This document shows, in pieces, positions 1 through 5,527 of a stretch of 5,539 nucleotides of DNA (positions are counted from its first letter, which is position 1; the number at the start of each line of letters is the position of its first letter). The stretch is from Clostridia bacterium. Lineage in GTDB: Bacteria > Bacillota > Clostridia > TANB77 > CAG-508. The notes under the pieces were generated by a model. It had not been told where the DNA came from. It saw only the letters and a list, made by a program, of their open reading frames with translations, and ran no database searches. The position numbers were made by a program, and so were the translations under genes. The stretch spans positions 1 through 5,539 of the forward strand of contig CAAGQX010000031.1 of assembly GCA_900772235.1 (NCBI GenBank), read 5' to 3'.

Positions 1-79
1 TAGCACCAATAATAAATTCAATGGTACTACAATTTTTTTATAAAAGTTTGTTTCACATCATTGACACATATACAATATG

Positions 80-98
80 ATTGTCAAGAATTGGCAAT
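80..98. repeat. Imperfect inverted repeat upstream of the small-ORF promoter
   Basis: ATTGTCAA, a GAA loop, then TTGGCAAT. As plus-strand RNA it folds as 8 pairs including one G-U. It ends six bases before the -35 box of the next unit and is followed by a T-rich stretch (99-117). It could be an operator for that promoter or a weak terminator of a gene ending left of the window; the sequence does not decide between these. A related TTGACA at 61-66 is complementary to TGTCAA at 82-87. Confidence 0.35.
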
Positions 99-103
99 TT
101 GTA

Positions 104-132
104 TTTACTTTTTTCAATTCTTATGTTATACT
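104..132 (+). promoter_or_regulatory. Sigma-A-type promoter of the small ORF
   Basis: The -35 box TTTACT (104-109) and the -10 box TATACT (127-132) are separated by exactly 17 bases. The -10 is extended by TGT at 124-126. Transcription is expected to start near 139, giving a leader of about 47 bases before the ATG at 186. The match is good for the -10 and fair (4 of 6) for the -35. This is a prediction from consensus only. Confidence 0.65.
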
Positions 133-144
133 AATTATGTAACC

Positions 145-160
145 ACGTGTAAACACACGT
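145..160 (+). promoter_or_regulatory. Small hairpin in the 5' leader of the small ORF
   Basis: ACGTGT (145-150) and ACACGT (155-160) are perfect reverse complements around the loop AAAC. The hairpin lies just after the predicted transcription start and 11 bases before the AGGAGG ribosome binding site. It could stabilise the 5' end of the message or be a protein-binding site. With 6 pairs and a 4-base loop it is modest but not AT-only, which stands out here. Confidence 0.4.
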
Positions 161-185
161 AACATACACAAAGGAGGTTCTCAAA

Positions 186-281
186 ATGCCAAATAATGAC
201 TGGTACGAAGATGATAGGTGGGAGCGCTTAGGCCTGCTACAACCTGGAACCATTCCTAAACAAGAGGACCCCGCAGCCTAA
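186..281 (+). CDS. Small acidic protein of unknown function, 31 aa
   Basis: I do not recognise this protein. It starts MPNNDWYEDDRW and ends KQEDPAA. The N-terminal half is acidic and aromatic (W6, Y7, W12 among D5, E8, D9, D10, E13); the second half is proline and glycine bearing (LLQPGTIPK). It has no membrane segment, signal peptide or cysteine, so it should be cytosolic. The start is well supported: AGGAGG at 172-177, 8 bases before ATG, with an in-frame stop at 150-152 just upstream. It has its own promoter (104-132), and its last codons form the left arm and loop of its own terminator, so it appears to be a complete monocistronic gene. GC content is 48 of 96 bases, roughly twice that of neighbouring genes, with codons such as CGC, GGC, CTG and GCC. 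It could instead be a leader peptide or the translated part of a structured RNA. Confidence is fair that it is translated; function is unknown. Confidence 0.6.
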   Translation: MPNNDWYEDDRWERLGLLQPGTIPKQEDPAA

Positions 282-298
282 TGCGGGGCCCATTTTTT
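266..298 (+). terminator. Rho-independent terminator of the small ORF
   Basis: CCCCGCA (269-275) pairs with TGCGGGG (282-288) around the loop GCCTAA. GG (266-267) can add two pairs with CC (289-290) past a bulged A268. Six Ts follow at 293-298. The stop codon TAA (279-281) sits in the loop, so translation of the last codons must cross the hairpin. Confidence 0.85.
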
Positions 299-300
299 AT

Positions 301-337
301 AAATAAAAATCCTCGATGGTTTAACCATTGAGGATTT

Positions 338-338
<1 letters not shown>
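301..338 (-). terminator. Terminator of the tRNA-Arg gene
   Basis: On the minus strand the sequence directly after the tRNA folds as AAAATCCTC with GAGGATTTT (330-338 with 306-314). One mismatch (329/315) is followed by ATGG/CCAT around a 5-base loop. The trailing T-rich tract reads TTTTTATTT. The hairpin begins at the last A of the encoded CCA end. In the plus direction the hairpin is slightly better paired (G-U at the mismatch) but has only four Ts after it, so it may act as a backup in that direction. Confidence 0.7.
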
Positions 339-414
<76 letters not shown>

Positions 415-434
415 ATTTGAAAAGTACATACATT

Positions 435-463
435 ATAATAGCATATTTTTTTGATATAGTCAA
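435..463 (-). promoter_or_regulatory. Promoter of tRNA-Arg
   Basis: On the minus strand, TTGACT (463-458) and TATTAT (440-435) are 17 bases apart, and the -10 is preceded by TGC. The expected start is near 428, leaving a short leader before the tRNA 5' end at 414. A perfect TATAAT is also present three bases further on (437-432), but its spacing to the -35 would be 20. Confidence 0.7.
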
Positions 464-506
464 TTAAAAAATTAAAAAAATATAAAATAATAAATAAATT
501 AAAGTC

Positions 507-544
507 TTTAAATGTAAAATTAAGATAGTAATTTTACATTTAAA
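507..544. repeat. Perfect 16-bp AT-rich palindrome in the intergenic spacer
   Basis: The arm at 507-522 (TTTAAATGTAAAATTA) is the exact reverse complement of 529-544, with the 6-base loop AGATAG. Only one base per arm is G or C. There is no T-tract on either side and no gene ends here, so it does not look like an ordinary terminator. It stands between the divergent promoters of tRNA-Arg and the DUF5711-like gene, so a regulator binding site or a relic of a small repeat element are both possible. Confidence 0.6.
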
Positions 545-585
545 ACAAAAAATGCAAATTATACACACTTTTATTATAAAAAATC

Positions 586-614
586 TTGAAAAAAATATAT
601 ATAACTGATATAAA
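586..614 (+). promoter_or_regulatory. Promoter of the DUF5711-like / CvpA operon
   Basis: TTGAAA (586-591) and TATAAA (609-614) are 17 bases apart, with the TGA extension at 606-608. By normal spacing transcription would begin near 621, right at the ribosome binding site (AAGGTG, 620-625). The leader would then be only about 11 bases long. Either this message has a minimal leader or another promoter upstream, which I could not find convincingly, is the main one. Confidence 0.5.
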
Positions 615-631
615 TATACAAGGTGTATTGT

Positions 632-1780
632 ATGAAAATAGATAGTAAAATTAATAAATTAAATAAGAAAAAGATTATTGCAATAAGCATTATTGTAATA
701 GCAATTTTATTATTTGCAATACTTGGAACTTTGTATGAAAAAAACAACCAAGTAAGGGATTTTTTAGATAAATACCTTTTTTTAAAAGAAAAACAAGAGA
801 ATAATCTACCCAAAATTTTAATAAATGAGAGCTCTGGATTAAGTATTTATTCATATAAAAACAAGATATTAATTTTAGAAGACAATGTTTTAACAATATA
901 TAACCATAATGGAAACAAAGAAAACACTTTAGACATTCAAATTTCAAATCCAATATTCAAATCTAACGGGGACTACTTATGCATAGCTGAAAATGGAGGA
1001 AACAGAGTATACGTAATACTTAATAAAAATATAGTATGGCAAAAAGATTTAGAAAACAGTATTTTAGATGTTAATATAAATTCAAATGGATATTTAGCAG
1101 TGTCAATGTCTGGAAGTATACACAAAACTATAATTCAAACTTTTAATAATAAGGGAACTTTACTATTTAAACAATTTTTATCGTCTACATATGTAACTGA
1201 TATGGAAATTTCGCCAGATAACAAGTATTTAGCAATAGCAGAAGTGAATTTATCTGGAATTATAATACAATCAAACATAAAAATATTATCAATTGAGAAC
1301 GTTACAAGTGAAGATATAAATTCTATGATGGTGTATTCAAATTCAAATACAAATGGAGATTTAATTGTTAAATTAAAATACCAAAATAAAGACACTCTTG
1401 TATGTATTTTTGATAACCACATTGAAACAATAAAAGATAATGCAAGTTCTACAGTTTCAGAATTTAAAGATGAAAATGTATTATTTGCAGATACTAATAA
1501 TAAGATTATAAAAATTATACAGCAAAAATCACACACATATTTACAAATAATAGGAATAAACTCAAGTGCGGTTAAGAATTATGAAATTGATGAACCTAAA
1601 GAAGTTTATGTATCTGATGGAGTCATAGCATTAAATTTAGGAAGTGAAATATTATTTTATAATACTTCTGGCTGGCTTATCAAAAAATATTATGCAACAC
1701 AAGAAATAGATAAAATTGTATTATGTGAAAATTTAGCAGGCATTATATACAGCAATAAAATTGAACTAATTTCCTTATAG
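632..1780 (+). CDS. Membrane-anchored DUF5711-like protein, 382 aa
   Basis: The biochemical role is unknown. After a basic N-terminus (K12-K14) there is a single hydrophobic segment at about residues 15-34, then a long, probably extracytoplasmic region. That region is rich in short beta-strand-like stretches with repeated Asn/Asp/Gly turns, such as SNGDYLCIAENGG and SPDNKYLAIAEV. This is the look of a beta-propeller (WD40/YVTN-like) sensor domain, and overall size, anchor and position beside a CvpA-family gene fit the DUF5711 family of Clostridia. I chose ATG 632 because AAGGTG (620-625) lies 6 bases upstream; a GTG at 623 in the same frame would overlap that site. The CvpA-family gene follows after 12 bases, so the two are almost certainly co-transcribed and may act together at the membrane. 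The family call is from memory of the architecture, not from a search. Confidence 0.75.
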   Translation: MKIDSKINKLNKKKIIAISIIVIAILLFAILGTLYEKNNQVRDFLDKYLFLKEKQENNLPKILINESSGLSIYSYKNKILILEDNVLTIYNHNGNKENTLDIQISNPIFKSNGDYLCIAENGGNRVYVILNKNIVWQKDLENSILDVNINSNGYLAVSMSGSIHKTIIQTFNNKGTLLFKQFLSSTYVTDMEISPDNKYLAIAEVNLSGIIIQSNIKILSIENVTSEDINSMMVYSNSNTNGDLIVKLKYQNKDTLVCIFDNHIETIKDNASSTVSEFKDENVLFADTNNKIIKIIQQKSHTYLQIIGINSSAVKNYEIDEPKEVYVSDGVIALNLGSEILFYNTSGWLIKKYYATQEIDKIVLCENLAGIIYSNKIELISL

Positions 1781-1792
1781 GAGGGTAAAATA

Positions 1793-2392
1793 ATGATCTT
1801 AGATTTAATAGTGGTTTTAATTATTGCACTTTTTACTTTTATTGGCTATAAACAAGGATTGGTAAAAACAGCAATAAAGATATTAGCATTCTTTATAGCT
1901 TTAATTGTCGCAATGATGCTATATAAAGTGGTAGGAAATATAATTATAAAAAATACAAATGTTGATGAGAATATTAAAAATGTAATTATATCAAAAATCT
2001 TGCCAGAAGATTATGAAGAAAAGTTAGAAATATTACCAGATACACTAATAGAATCGGGAGAATCCACAGTAAATGATTTAGCCGATGGTATAGCGGAGAA
2101 AGTAATTTATGCAATAGTTTTTATAGTATTGTTTATAGTTTTAAAAATAGCATTAAAATTTGTAACTATTTTAACAGATTTAATAACAAAATTACCAATA
2201 ATAAAGCAGTTTGATAAAACAGGAGGAATTATATACGGACTAGCTAAAGGTTTAGTAATAATTACTGTAATTTTTGCAGTTGTATCGCTTATGTCGCCTT
2301 TAATTGATGTAAAATATATAAATGAAATAAATAATTCATATTTATCATCTATATTCTATAAACATAATTTATTAATCAAATTAATTAAATAA
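1793..2392 (+). CDS. CvpA-family integral membrane protein, 199 aa
   Basis: The family is named after E. coli CvpA, needed for colicin V production; in Gram-positives its members are mostly uncharacterised membrane proteins linked to envelope function. Four hydrophobic segments are visible at about residues 3-17, 28-48, 104-128 and 146-168. The family signature pieces are the early GYKQGLVK after the first segment and the LPIIKQFDKTGGIIYGLAKG stretch leading into the last one. A charged extracytoplasmic or cytoplasmic loop (about 54-100) separates the two pairs. Length is normal for the family. The AGGAGGG binding site (1779-1785) overlaps the TAG stop of the upstream gene, with 7 bases to ATG, indicating translational coupling. 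No terminator is visible after the stop, so some read-through into the LCP gene is likely. Confidence 0.85.
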   Translation: MILDLIVVLIIALFTFIGYKQGLVKTAIKILAFFIALIVAMMLYKVVGNIIIKNTNVDENIKNVIISKILPEDYEEKLEILPDTLIESGESTVNDLADGIAEKVIYAIVFIVLFIVLKIALKFVTILTDLITKLPIIKQFDKTGGIIYGLAKGLVIITVIFAVVSLMSPLIDVKYINEINNSYLSSIFYKHNLLIKLIK

Positions 2393-2418
2393 TAAATTAT
2401 GGAAATTTACTTAAAAGG

Positions 2419-2447
2419 TTGAAAAAGCAAACTAAATTTGATATACT
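2419..2447 (+). promoter_or_regulatory. Promoter of the LCP gene
   Basis: TTGAAA (2419-2424) and TATACT (2442-2447) are 17 bases apart, with the TGA extension at 2439-2441. Transcription should start near 2454, just before the GAGGTGA ribosome binding site (2462-2468). The LCP gene can therefore be transcribed independently of the two genes before it. Confidence 0.7.
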
Positions 2448-2473
2448 TTATGAAATTATACGAGGTGAAAATA

Positions 2474-3466
2474 ATGGGAAAACATTCAGAAACAAATGAA
2501 AAAGAAGTTAAGTCAAAAAAAAGAAAAAAGAAAAGACATATTGGAAGGAAAATATTTCTAGTAATATTAATTATTTGCATTTTTGCAGGAGTTAAATTTG
2601 CAAAAAAAGTAAATGATTTAGGGGGAAATTGGTTAGCCGCACTTTTAGGACATAATGAAGAAACACTAAAAAATTTGGACAGGCTAGACATATTAATAAT
2701 GGGAGAAAGTACAGGTATGTCTGATACAATAATTGCTTGTTCATATAATCCTAAAACACAAAAGGCATCAATGCTTTCAATTCCAAGAGATACATATGTT
2801 ACAAATGGAAAATATAAATATTCAGCAGAAAATAAAATAAATTCACTTTTTGACCATGGAAAAACACCAGAAAAAACAGTTGCTGCAGTAAACGAAGTAA
2901 CTGGGCTAAATATTAAATATTATATACTTATCGACACAGAAGCATTAAGAAAATTAGTAGATACAATTGGTGGTGTGGAATTTGATGTTCCAAGAGATAT
3001 GGAATATGATGATTATGACCAAGACTTACACATAAACTTAAAAGGAGGACTTCAAAAATTAAATGGAAGTCAAGCAGAACAAGTAGTTAGATTTAGGCAT
3101 AATAATGACGGTAGTACATATTCATATGAATATGGCGGAGAAGATTATGGAAGAATGAGAACACAAAGAAATCTAATTATAGCAGTAGCAAAGCAAACAA
3201 TTAAGTTTAAAAATATTACAGAAATAAAAAATATAATTAATATAATGCAAGAAGAGGTAAAAACAAACATAGATTTTAACTTAATTAAAGACTATGTACC
3301 ATATGCAATAAATATGAATATGGATGAAATACAAACAGCACAATTACCGGGGGTATCTGAACTAAGACACGGGGGATGGTTCTTCTTCCACGATGAAGAA
3401 AAAACCAAAGAAGTAGTAGACGAATTATTTGGAAGTATAGATGAAGAAAACATTGCAACTGAATAA
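2474..3466 (+). CDS. LCP-family (LytR-CpsA-Psr) cell wall polymer ligase, 330 aa
   Basis: LCP enzymes transfer undecaprenyl-linked glycopolymers such as teichoic acids or capsule onto peptidoglycan on the outer face of the membrane. The protein has a strongly basic cytoplasmic tail (residues 11-26), one membrane segment (about 27-43) and then the LCP domain (about 70-240). Visible motifs are SDT (D84), SIPRDTYV with R105 and D106, KINSLF (K121), GGVEFDVP, LNGSQAEQVVRFRH with R206 and R208, and DYGRMRTQRN with R227, R229 and R232. These are the conserved Arg and Asp residues that hold the lipid pyrophosphate and metal. After the core, residues 240-330 form a C-terminal extension ending in an acidic tail. 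ATG 2474 is chosen because GAGGTGA (2462-2468) stands 5 bases before it; earlier in-frame starts (2438, 2450) lie in or beside the promoter -10 region. The exact polymer substrate cannot be told. Confidence 0.93.
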   Translation: MGKHSETNEKEVKSKKRKKKRHIGRKIFLVILIICIFAGVKFAKKVNDLGGNWLAALLGHNEETLKNLDRLDILIMGESTGMSDTIIACSYNPKTQKASMLSIPRDTYVTNGKYKYSAENKINSLFDHGKTPEKTVAAVNEVTGLNIKYYILIDTEALRKLVDTIGGVEFDVPRDMEYDDYDQDLHINLKGGLQKLNGSQAEQVVRFRHNNDGSTYSYEYGGEDYGRMRTQRNLIIAVAKQTIKFKNITEIKNIINIMQEEVKTNIDFNLIKDYVPYAINMNMDEIQTAQLPGVSELRHGGWFFFHDEEKTKEVVDELFGSIDEENIATE

Positions 3467-3503
3467 AAAAATAGGGCACTAAACTAATTAGTGCCCTATT
3501 TTT
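3467..3503. terminator. Strong bidirectional terminator between LCP and carboxypeptidase genes
   Basis: Positions 3467-3482 pair perfectly with 3488-3503 (16 pairs, core TAGGGCACTAA) around the loop ACTAA. The flanks are A-rich on one side and T-rich on the other, so it works in both directions. It begins directly after the TAA of the LCP gene (3464-3466) and abuts the TAA (3502-3504) of the out-of-frame carboxypeptidase tail on the minus strand. Confidence 0.93.
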
Positions 3504-3669
3504 AAAATCTTTTTATCATATTAATTCTTTTACTTTTTAATTTGTTTTTTCTTAATTTATATAAGATTAACAATAAGAAAATGACTATAAAGAAAATTAC
3601 AAATTTTAAAAATAAATGAGAAGATTTTACATCATTTTTTGCCAATAAATTTTGAGTATAAGTAATTCC
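3502..3669 (-). pseudogene. Detached C-terminal membrane anchor of the carboxypeptidase (shifted frame)
   Basis: This minus-strand stretch encodes 55 residues that continue the carboxypeptidase in the +1 frame. It starts GITYTQNLLAKNDV, the expected last strand of the C-terminal beta domain. A hydrophobic segment follows (FLKFVIFFIVIFLLLILY), then a very basic tail (KLRKNKLKSKR). That is the usual end of clostridial and bacillar S11 carboxypeptidases. It has no ribosome binding site or good start of its own. Its TAA lies exactly at the shared terminator, which shows that the gene originally ran to here. Removing one base around 3670 would rejoin it to codon 360 and give a 415-residue protein. 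Confidence 0.85.
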
Positions 3670-4750
3670 GATTAACTGTATAAGATAAAGAACCAAGAAC
3701 TGTTCCTTCCTTAATTGGGGCTTTAATTTTCTTATTAATGCTAATTTGTGGTTTTACAGTAGAAAGATCTAAGTCATTATCAACAGTAATAAATAAATCA
3801 TTGTCTAATATTAAATTTAATTTTTTAGTATCTTTGGTAGCGCCTTTTACAGAAACTGTTTGAATAATATCACTCTTGTTTGCAAACTTTTTTAAAGAAA
3901 AATTTTCAAAACCATAGTCTAATATTTTTTTCGTTTCTAAATATCTATTATCAGAAGTACTACTATTTAAAACAACAGATATTAGCTTTAAATCATCTTT
4001 TTCAGCATAAGCCATTAGGCAAAATCCAGCAGGTGTAGTAAACCCTGTTTTCATTCCCTTAGCATATTTATAATAGTTAGAATTCCAAGAAAGTAAAATT
4101 TCATTTGTAGTAGTATATGTTCTATCGCCTGCAGTGTAAACATTTGTGGCAGGAATGGTAAAAGCAGTTTTATCAAAAATTTCTTTCAAAACATCAAATT
4201 TTAGAGAATAATTTCCAATTAAGCATAAGTCGTGTGCTGTTGAATAATGATTTTCGTTATGAGTTCCATTAGGATTTACAAAATTACTATTTGTACATCC
4301 AATCTTAGTAGCAGTTTGATTCATTAAAACAGCAAAGTTTTCTACAGAACCGCTAATATGTTCAGCTAGTGCAACAGCAACATCATTTGCAGAAGAAATA
4401 ATTAAAATATTTAAAAGTTGCTCAACAGTAAGTTCTTCTCCTGCTTTCAAATTTGCAGTTAGGTAACCAAATTCAACACTATTAATTGCGGATTCGCTTA
4501 TAGTAACTGTATCATCTAATTTTGCATTTTCCATTACAACAATTGCAGTCAAAACCTTAGTTAAACTTGCAGGATATAGCTTTTGATTAGAATTTCTTTC
4601 ATATAAAATTTGCCCAGAAGAAGCATCAAATAAATAAGCAGCAGTTGAATTTAAAGAAAAATCTGGAGTTGTAGTTGCAAATGCTCTTGGAATTAATAAA
4701 ATCAATATTAAAATAAATACAAAAAATAATTTGTAAAAAATTTTTTTCAT
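3632..4750 (-). CDS. S11-family D-alanyl-D-alanine carboxypeptidase (penicillin-binding protein), C-terminally frameshifted, 372 aa
   Basis: The enzyme removes the terminal D-Ala from peptidoglycan pentapeptides outside the membrane, limiting cross-linking. A signal peptide (about 1-25, cleavage likely after AFA) precedes the S11 domain. All active-site motifs are present: SLTK with S62 and K65, SAN with S120 and N122, and KTG at 234-236. The PBP5 C-terminal beta domain spans about 283-360. After N360 the frame is off: residues 361-372 (RNYLYSKFIGKK) look unrelated and end at TGA, while the proper anchor lies in the +1 frame at 3502-3669. Translated as it stands, the product would be secreted but not anchored. 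GGTGAT (4762-4757) is the binding site, 6 bases from ATG. The gene is divergent from comEA and converges on the LCP gene. A dacA, dacB or dacF assignment cannot be made from sequence alone. Confidence 0.92.
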   Translation of the reverse strand: MKKIFYKLFFVFILILILLIPRAFATTTPDFSLNSTAAYLFDASSGQILYERNSNQKLYPASLTKVLTAIVVMENAKLDDTVTISESAINSVEFGYLTANLKAGEELTVEQLLNILIISSANDVAVALAEHISGSVENFAVLMNQTATKIGCTNSNFVNPNGTHNENHYSTAHDLCLIGNYSLKFDVLKEIFDKTAFTIPATNVYTAGDRTYTTTNEILLSWNSNYYKYAKGMKTGFTTPAGFCLMAYAEKDDLKLISVVLNSSTSDNRYLETKKILDYGFENFSLKKFANKSDIIQTVSVKGATKDTKKLNLILDNDLFITVDNDLDLSTVKPQISINKKIKAPIKEGTVLGSLSYTVNRNYLYSKFIGKK

Positions 4751-4768
4751 TAATAAATCACCAATATA

Positions 4769-4797
4769 AATATATATTAAATTTGAAAAAAAAACAA
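4769..4797 (-). promoter_or_regulatory. Possible promoter of the carboxypeptidase gene
   Basis: On the minus strand TTGTTT (4797-4792) and TATATT (4774-4769) are 17 bases apart. The -35 matches only 3 of 6, and the whole 65-base divergent spacer is so AT-rich that chance matches are easy. The predicted start near 4762 would fall at the ribosome binding site. I found no equally good plus-strand promoter for comEA here. Confidence 0.25.
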
Positions 4798-4815
4798 TAA
4801 AAAAGAGGAGGAAAG

Positions 4816-5427
4816 ATGAAAAATTTCGAAAAAAGTATTTTTTTAGGAGTAATTGTAATTATTATAATAGGAGGTGTTATTTATTATAACCATCGTAGAG
4901 AAAATAATAGTATAAATGAAAATACAGAAGAAATATACTATGAAACAAAAGAAAAGACGGAAGAACAGGAAAATTTTATAGTAATACATATAACTGGAGA
5001 AATAAAAACACCAGGAATAATAAAAATAAAAGAAAATTCAAGACTGGCAGATGCTATAGAAGCGGCAGGAGGATTAACAGAAAATGCAGATATTAATAAA
5101 ATAAATTTAGCATATATTGTATCAGACGGACAAAAAATATATATTCCTAATATAAATGATATAACAGAAGACTATGTGAATAGTGGAGCTGGAAATGGGG
5201 TTATAGTGGAAAATATGGAATCTAATAATAAAAAATTAGTAAATATAAATACAGCTACACAAGCGGAGTTAGAAACTTTGACGGGAATAGGCGCATCAAC
5301 AGCTCTGAAAATAATTAATTATAGAAAAGAAAATGGAAAATTTAATAATATTGAAGAAATAAAAAATGTGTCTGGAATAGGAGAAGCAAAATATGAGGTG
5401 ATAAAAAATAATATTTGTGTAAGATAA
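4816..5427 (+). CDS. comEA: ComEA-family DNA receptor for competence (SLBB + helix-hairpin-helix), 203 aa
   Basis: ComEA binds incoming double-stranded DNA at the outer face of the membrane and passes it to the ComEC channel during natural transformation. A single N-terminal membrane anchor spans about residues 8-24. A charged, flexible linker follows (about 26-52, many Glu and Asn), then an SLBB domain (about 53-112, containing HITGEIKTPGIIKI and DAIEAAGG). The C-terminal tandem helix-hairpin-helix DNA-binding domain (about 141-203) starts LVNINTATQAELETL and carries the two hairpins LTGIGAS (155-161) and VSGIGEA (185-191). Length and domain order are normal for Gram-positive ComEA. AGGAGG (4806-4811) lies 4 bases before ATG, slightly close. 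No T-tailed terminator follows, so a downstream partner such as comEC could be co-transcribed, but that lies outside the window. Confidence 0.92.
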   Translation: MKNFEKSIFLGVIVIIIIGGVIYYNHRRENNSINENTEEIYYETKEKTEEQENFIVIHITGEIKTPGIIKIKENSRLADAIEAAGGLTENADINKINLAYIVSDGQKIYIPNINDITEDYVNSGAGNGVIVENMESNNKKLVNINTATQAELETLTGIGASTALKIINYRKENGKFNNIEEIKNVSGIGEAKYEVIKNNICVR

Positions 5428-5444
5428 ATTGTAATTTGTGTAAG
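5413..5444 (+). repeat. Short direct repeat at the end of comEA
   Basis: ATTTGTGTAAG occurs at 5413-5423, covering the last codons of comEA, and again at 5434-5444, a period of 21 bases. It may be a small tandem duplication of the gene end or a chance repeat in AT-rich DNA. Confidence 0.45.
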
Positions 5445-5470
5445 CATTTATATGCAAATTGAAATTGTAG

Positions 5471-5488
5471 GGGCGATTTTAATCGCCC
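5471..5488. repeat. GC-rich palindrome, likely interspersed repeat unit
   Basis: GGGCGAT (5471-5477) and ATCGCCC (5482-5488) pair around TTTA, and could pair one base further. The context is TGTAGGGG on the left and CGC on the right. The GC content contrasts with the flanks, and no T-tract follows, so it is a poor terminator. The form (GTAGGGGCG ... CGCCCGC) resembles small palindromic repeats that I remember as scattered between genes in gut Clostridia; that link is from memory. The flanks carry GCAAAT with AATTGTA on both sides (5453-5468 and 5489-5502). Confidence 0.5.
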
Positions 5489-5497
5489 GCAAATAAA

Positions 5498-5527
5498 TTG
5501 TAAATTATTATTAATAATTTGTTACAA
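5498..5527. repeat. Imperfect AT-rich inverted repeat near the right edge
   Basis: TTGTAAATTATT (from 5498) is mirrored by AATAATTT then ACAA (to 5527), with a three-base bulge (GTT, 5521-5523). It sits 10 bases after the GC-rich palindrome and just before a second GC-rich scrap (TCCGCCC, 5531-5537), so it may belong to the same composite repeat, cut by the window end. Confidence 0.35.

Noticed and set aside
61..66. Perfect TTGACA as a -35 box
   Set aside because: No -10-like hexamer lies 16-18 bases downstream; the 104-132 promoter is much better.
3..80. Open frame from the left edge to TGA at 78-80, directly followed by the hairpin at 80-98, as the tail of an upstream gene
   Set aside because: Only about 25 codons of AT-rich sequence with no recognisable family. 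A second frame is also open to a stop at 41-43, so the tail cannot be assigned. It remains possible.
574..953. Minus-strand open frames opposite the DUF5711-like gene
   Set aside because: They are low-complexity, phenylalanine- and leucine-rich, without ribosome binding sites, and lie antisense to a well-supported gene.
3632..3700. Programmed +1 frameshifting in the carboxypeptidase
   Set aside because: No prfB-like stop or slippery sequence is seen. The AAT codon shifted by one reads ATC, which its tRNA would not pair with well. A single inserted base explains the data more simply.
5471..5490. GC-rich hairpin as the rho-independent terminator of comEA
   Set aside because: It is followed by GCAAATAAAT rather than a run of Ts, and lies about 45 bases past the stop. 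A repeat unit fits better.
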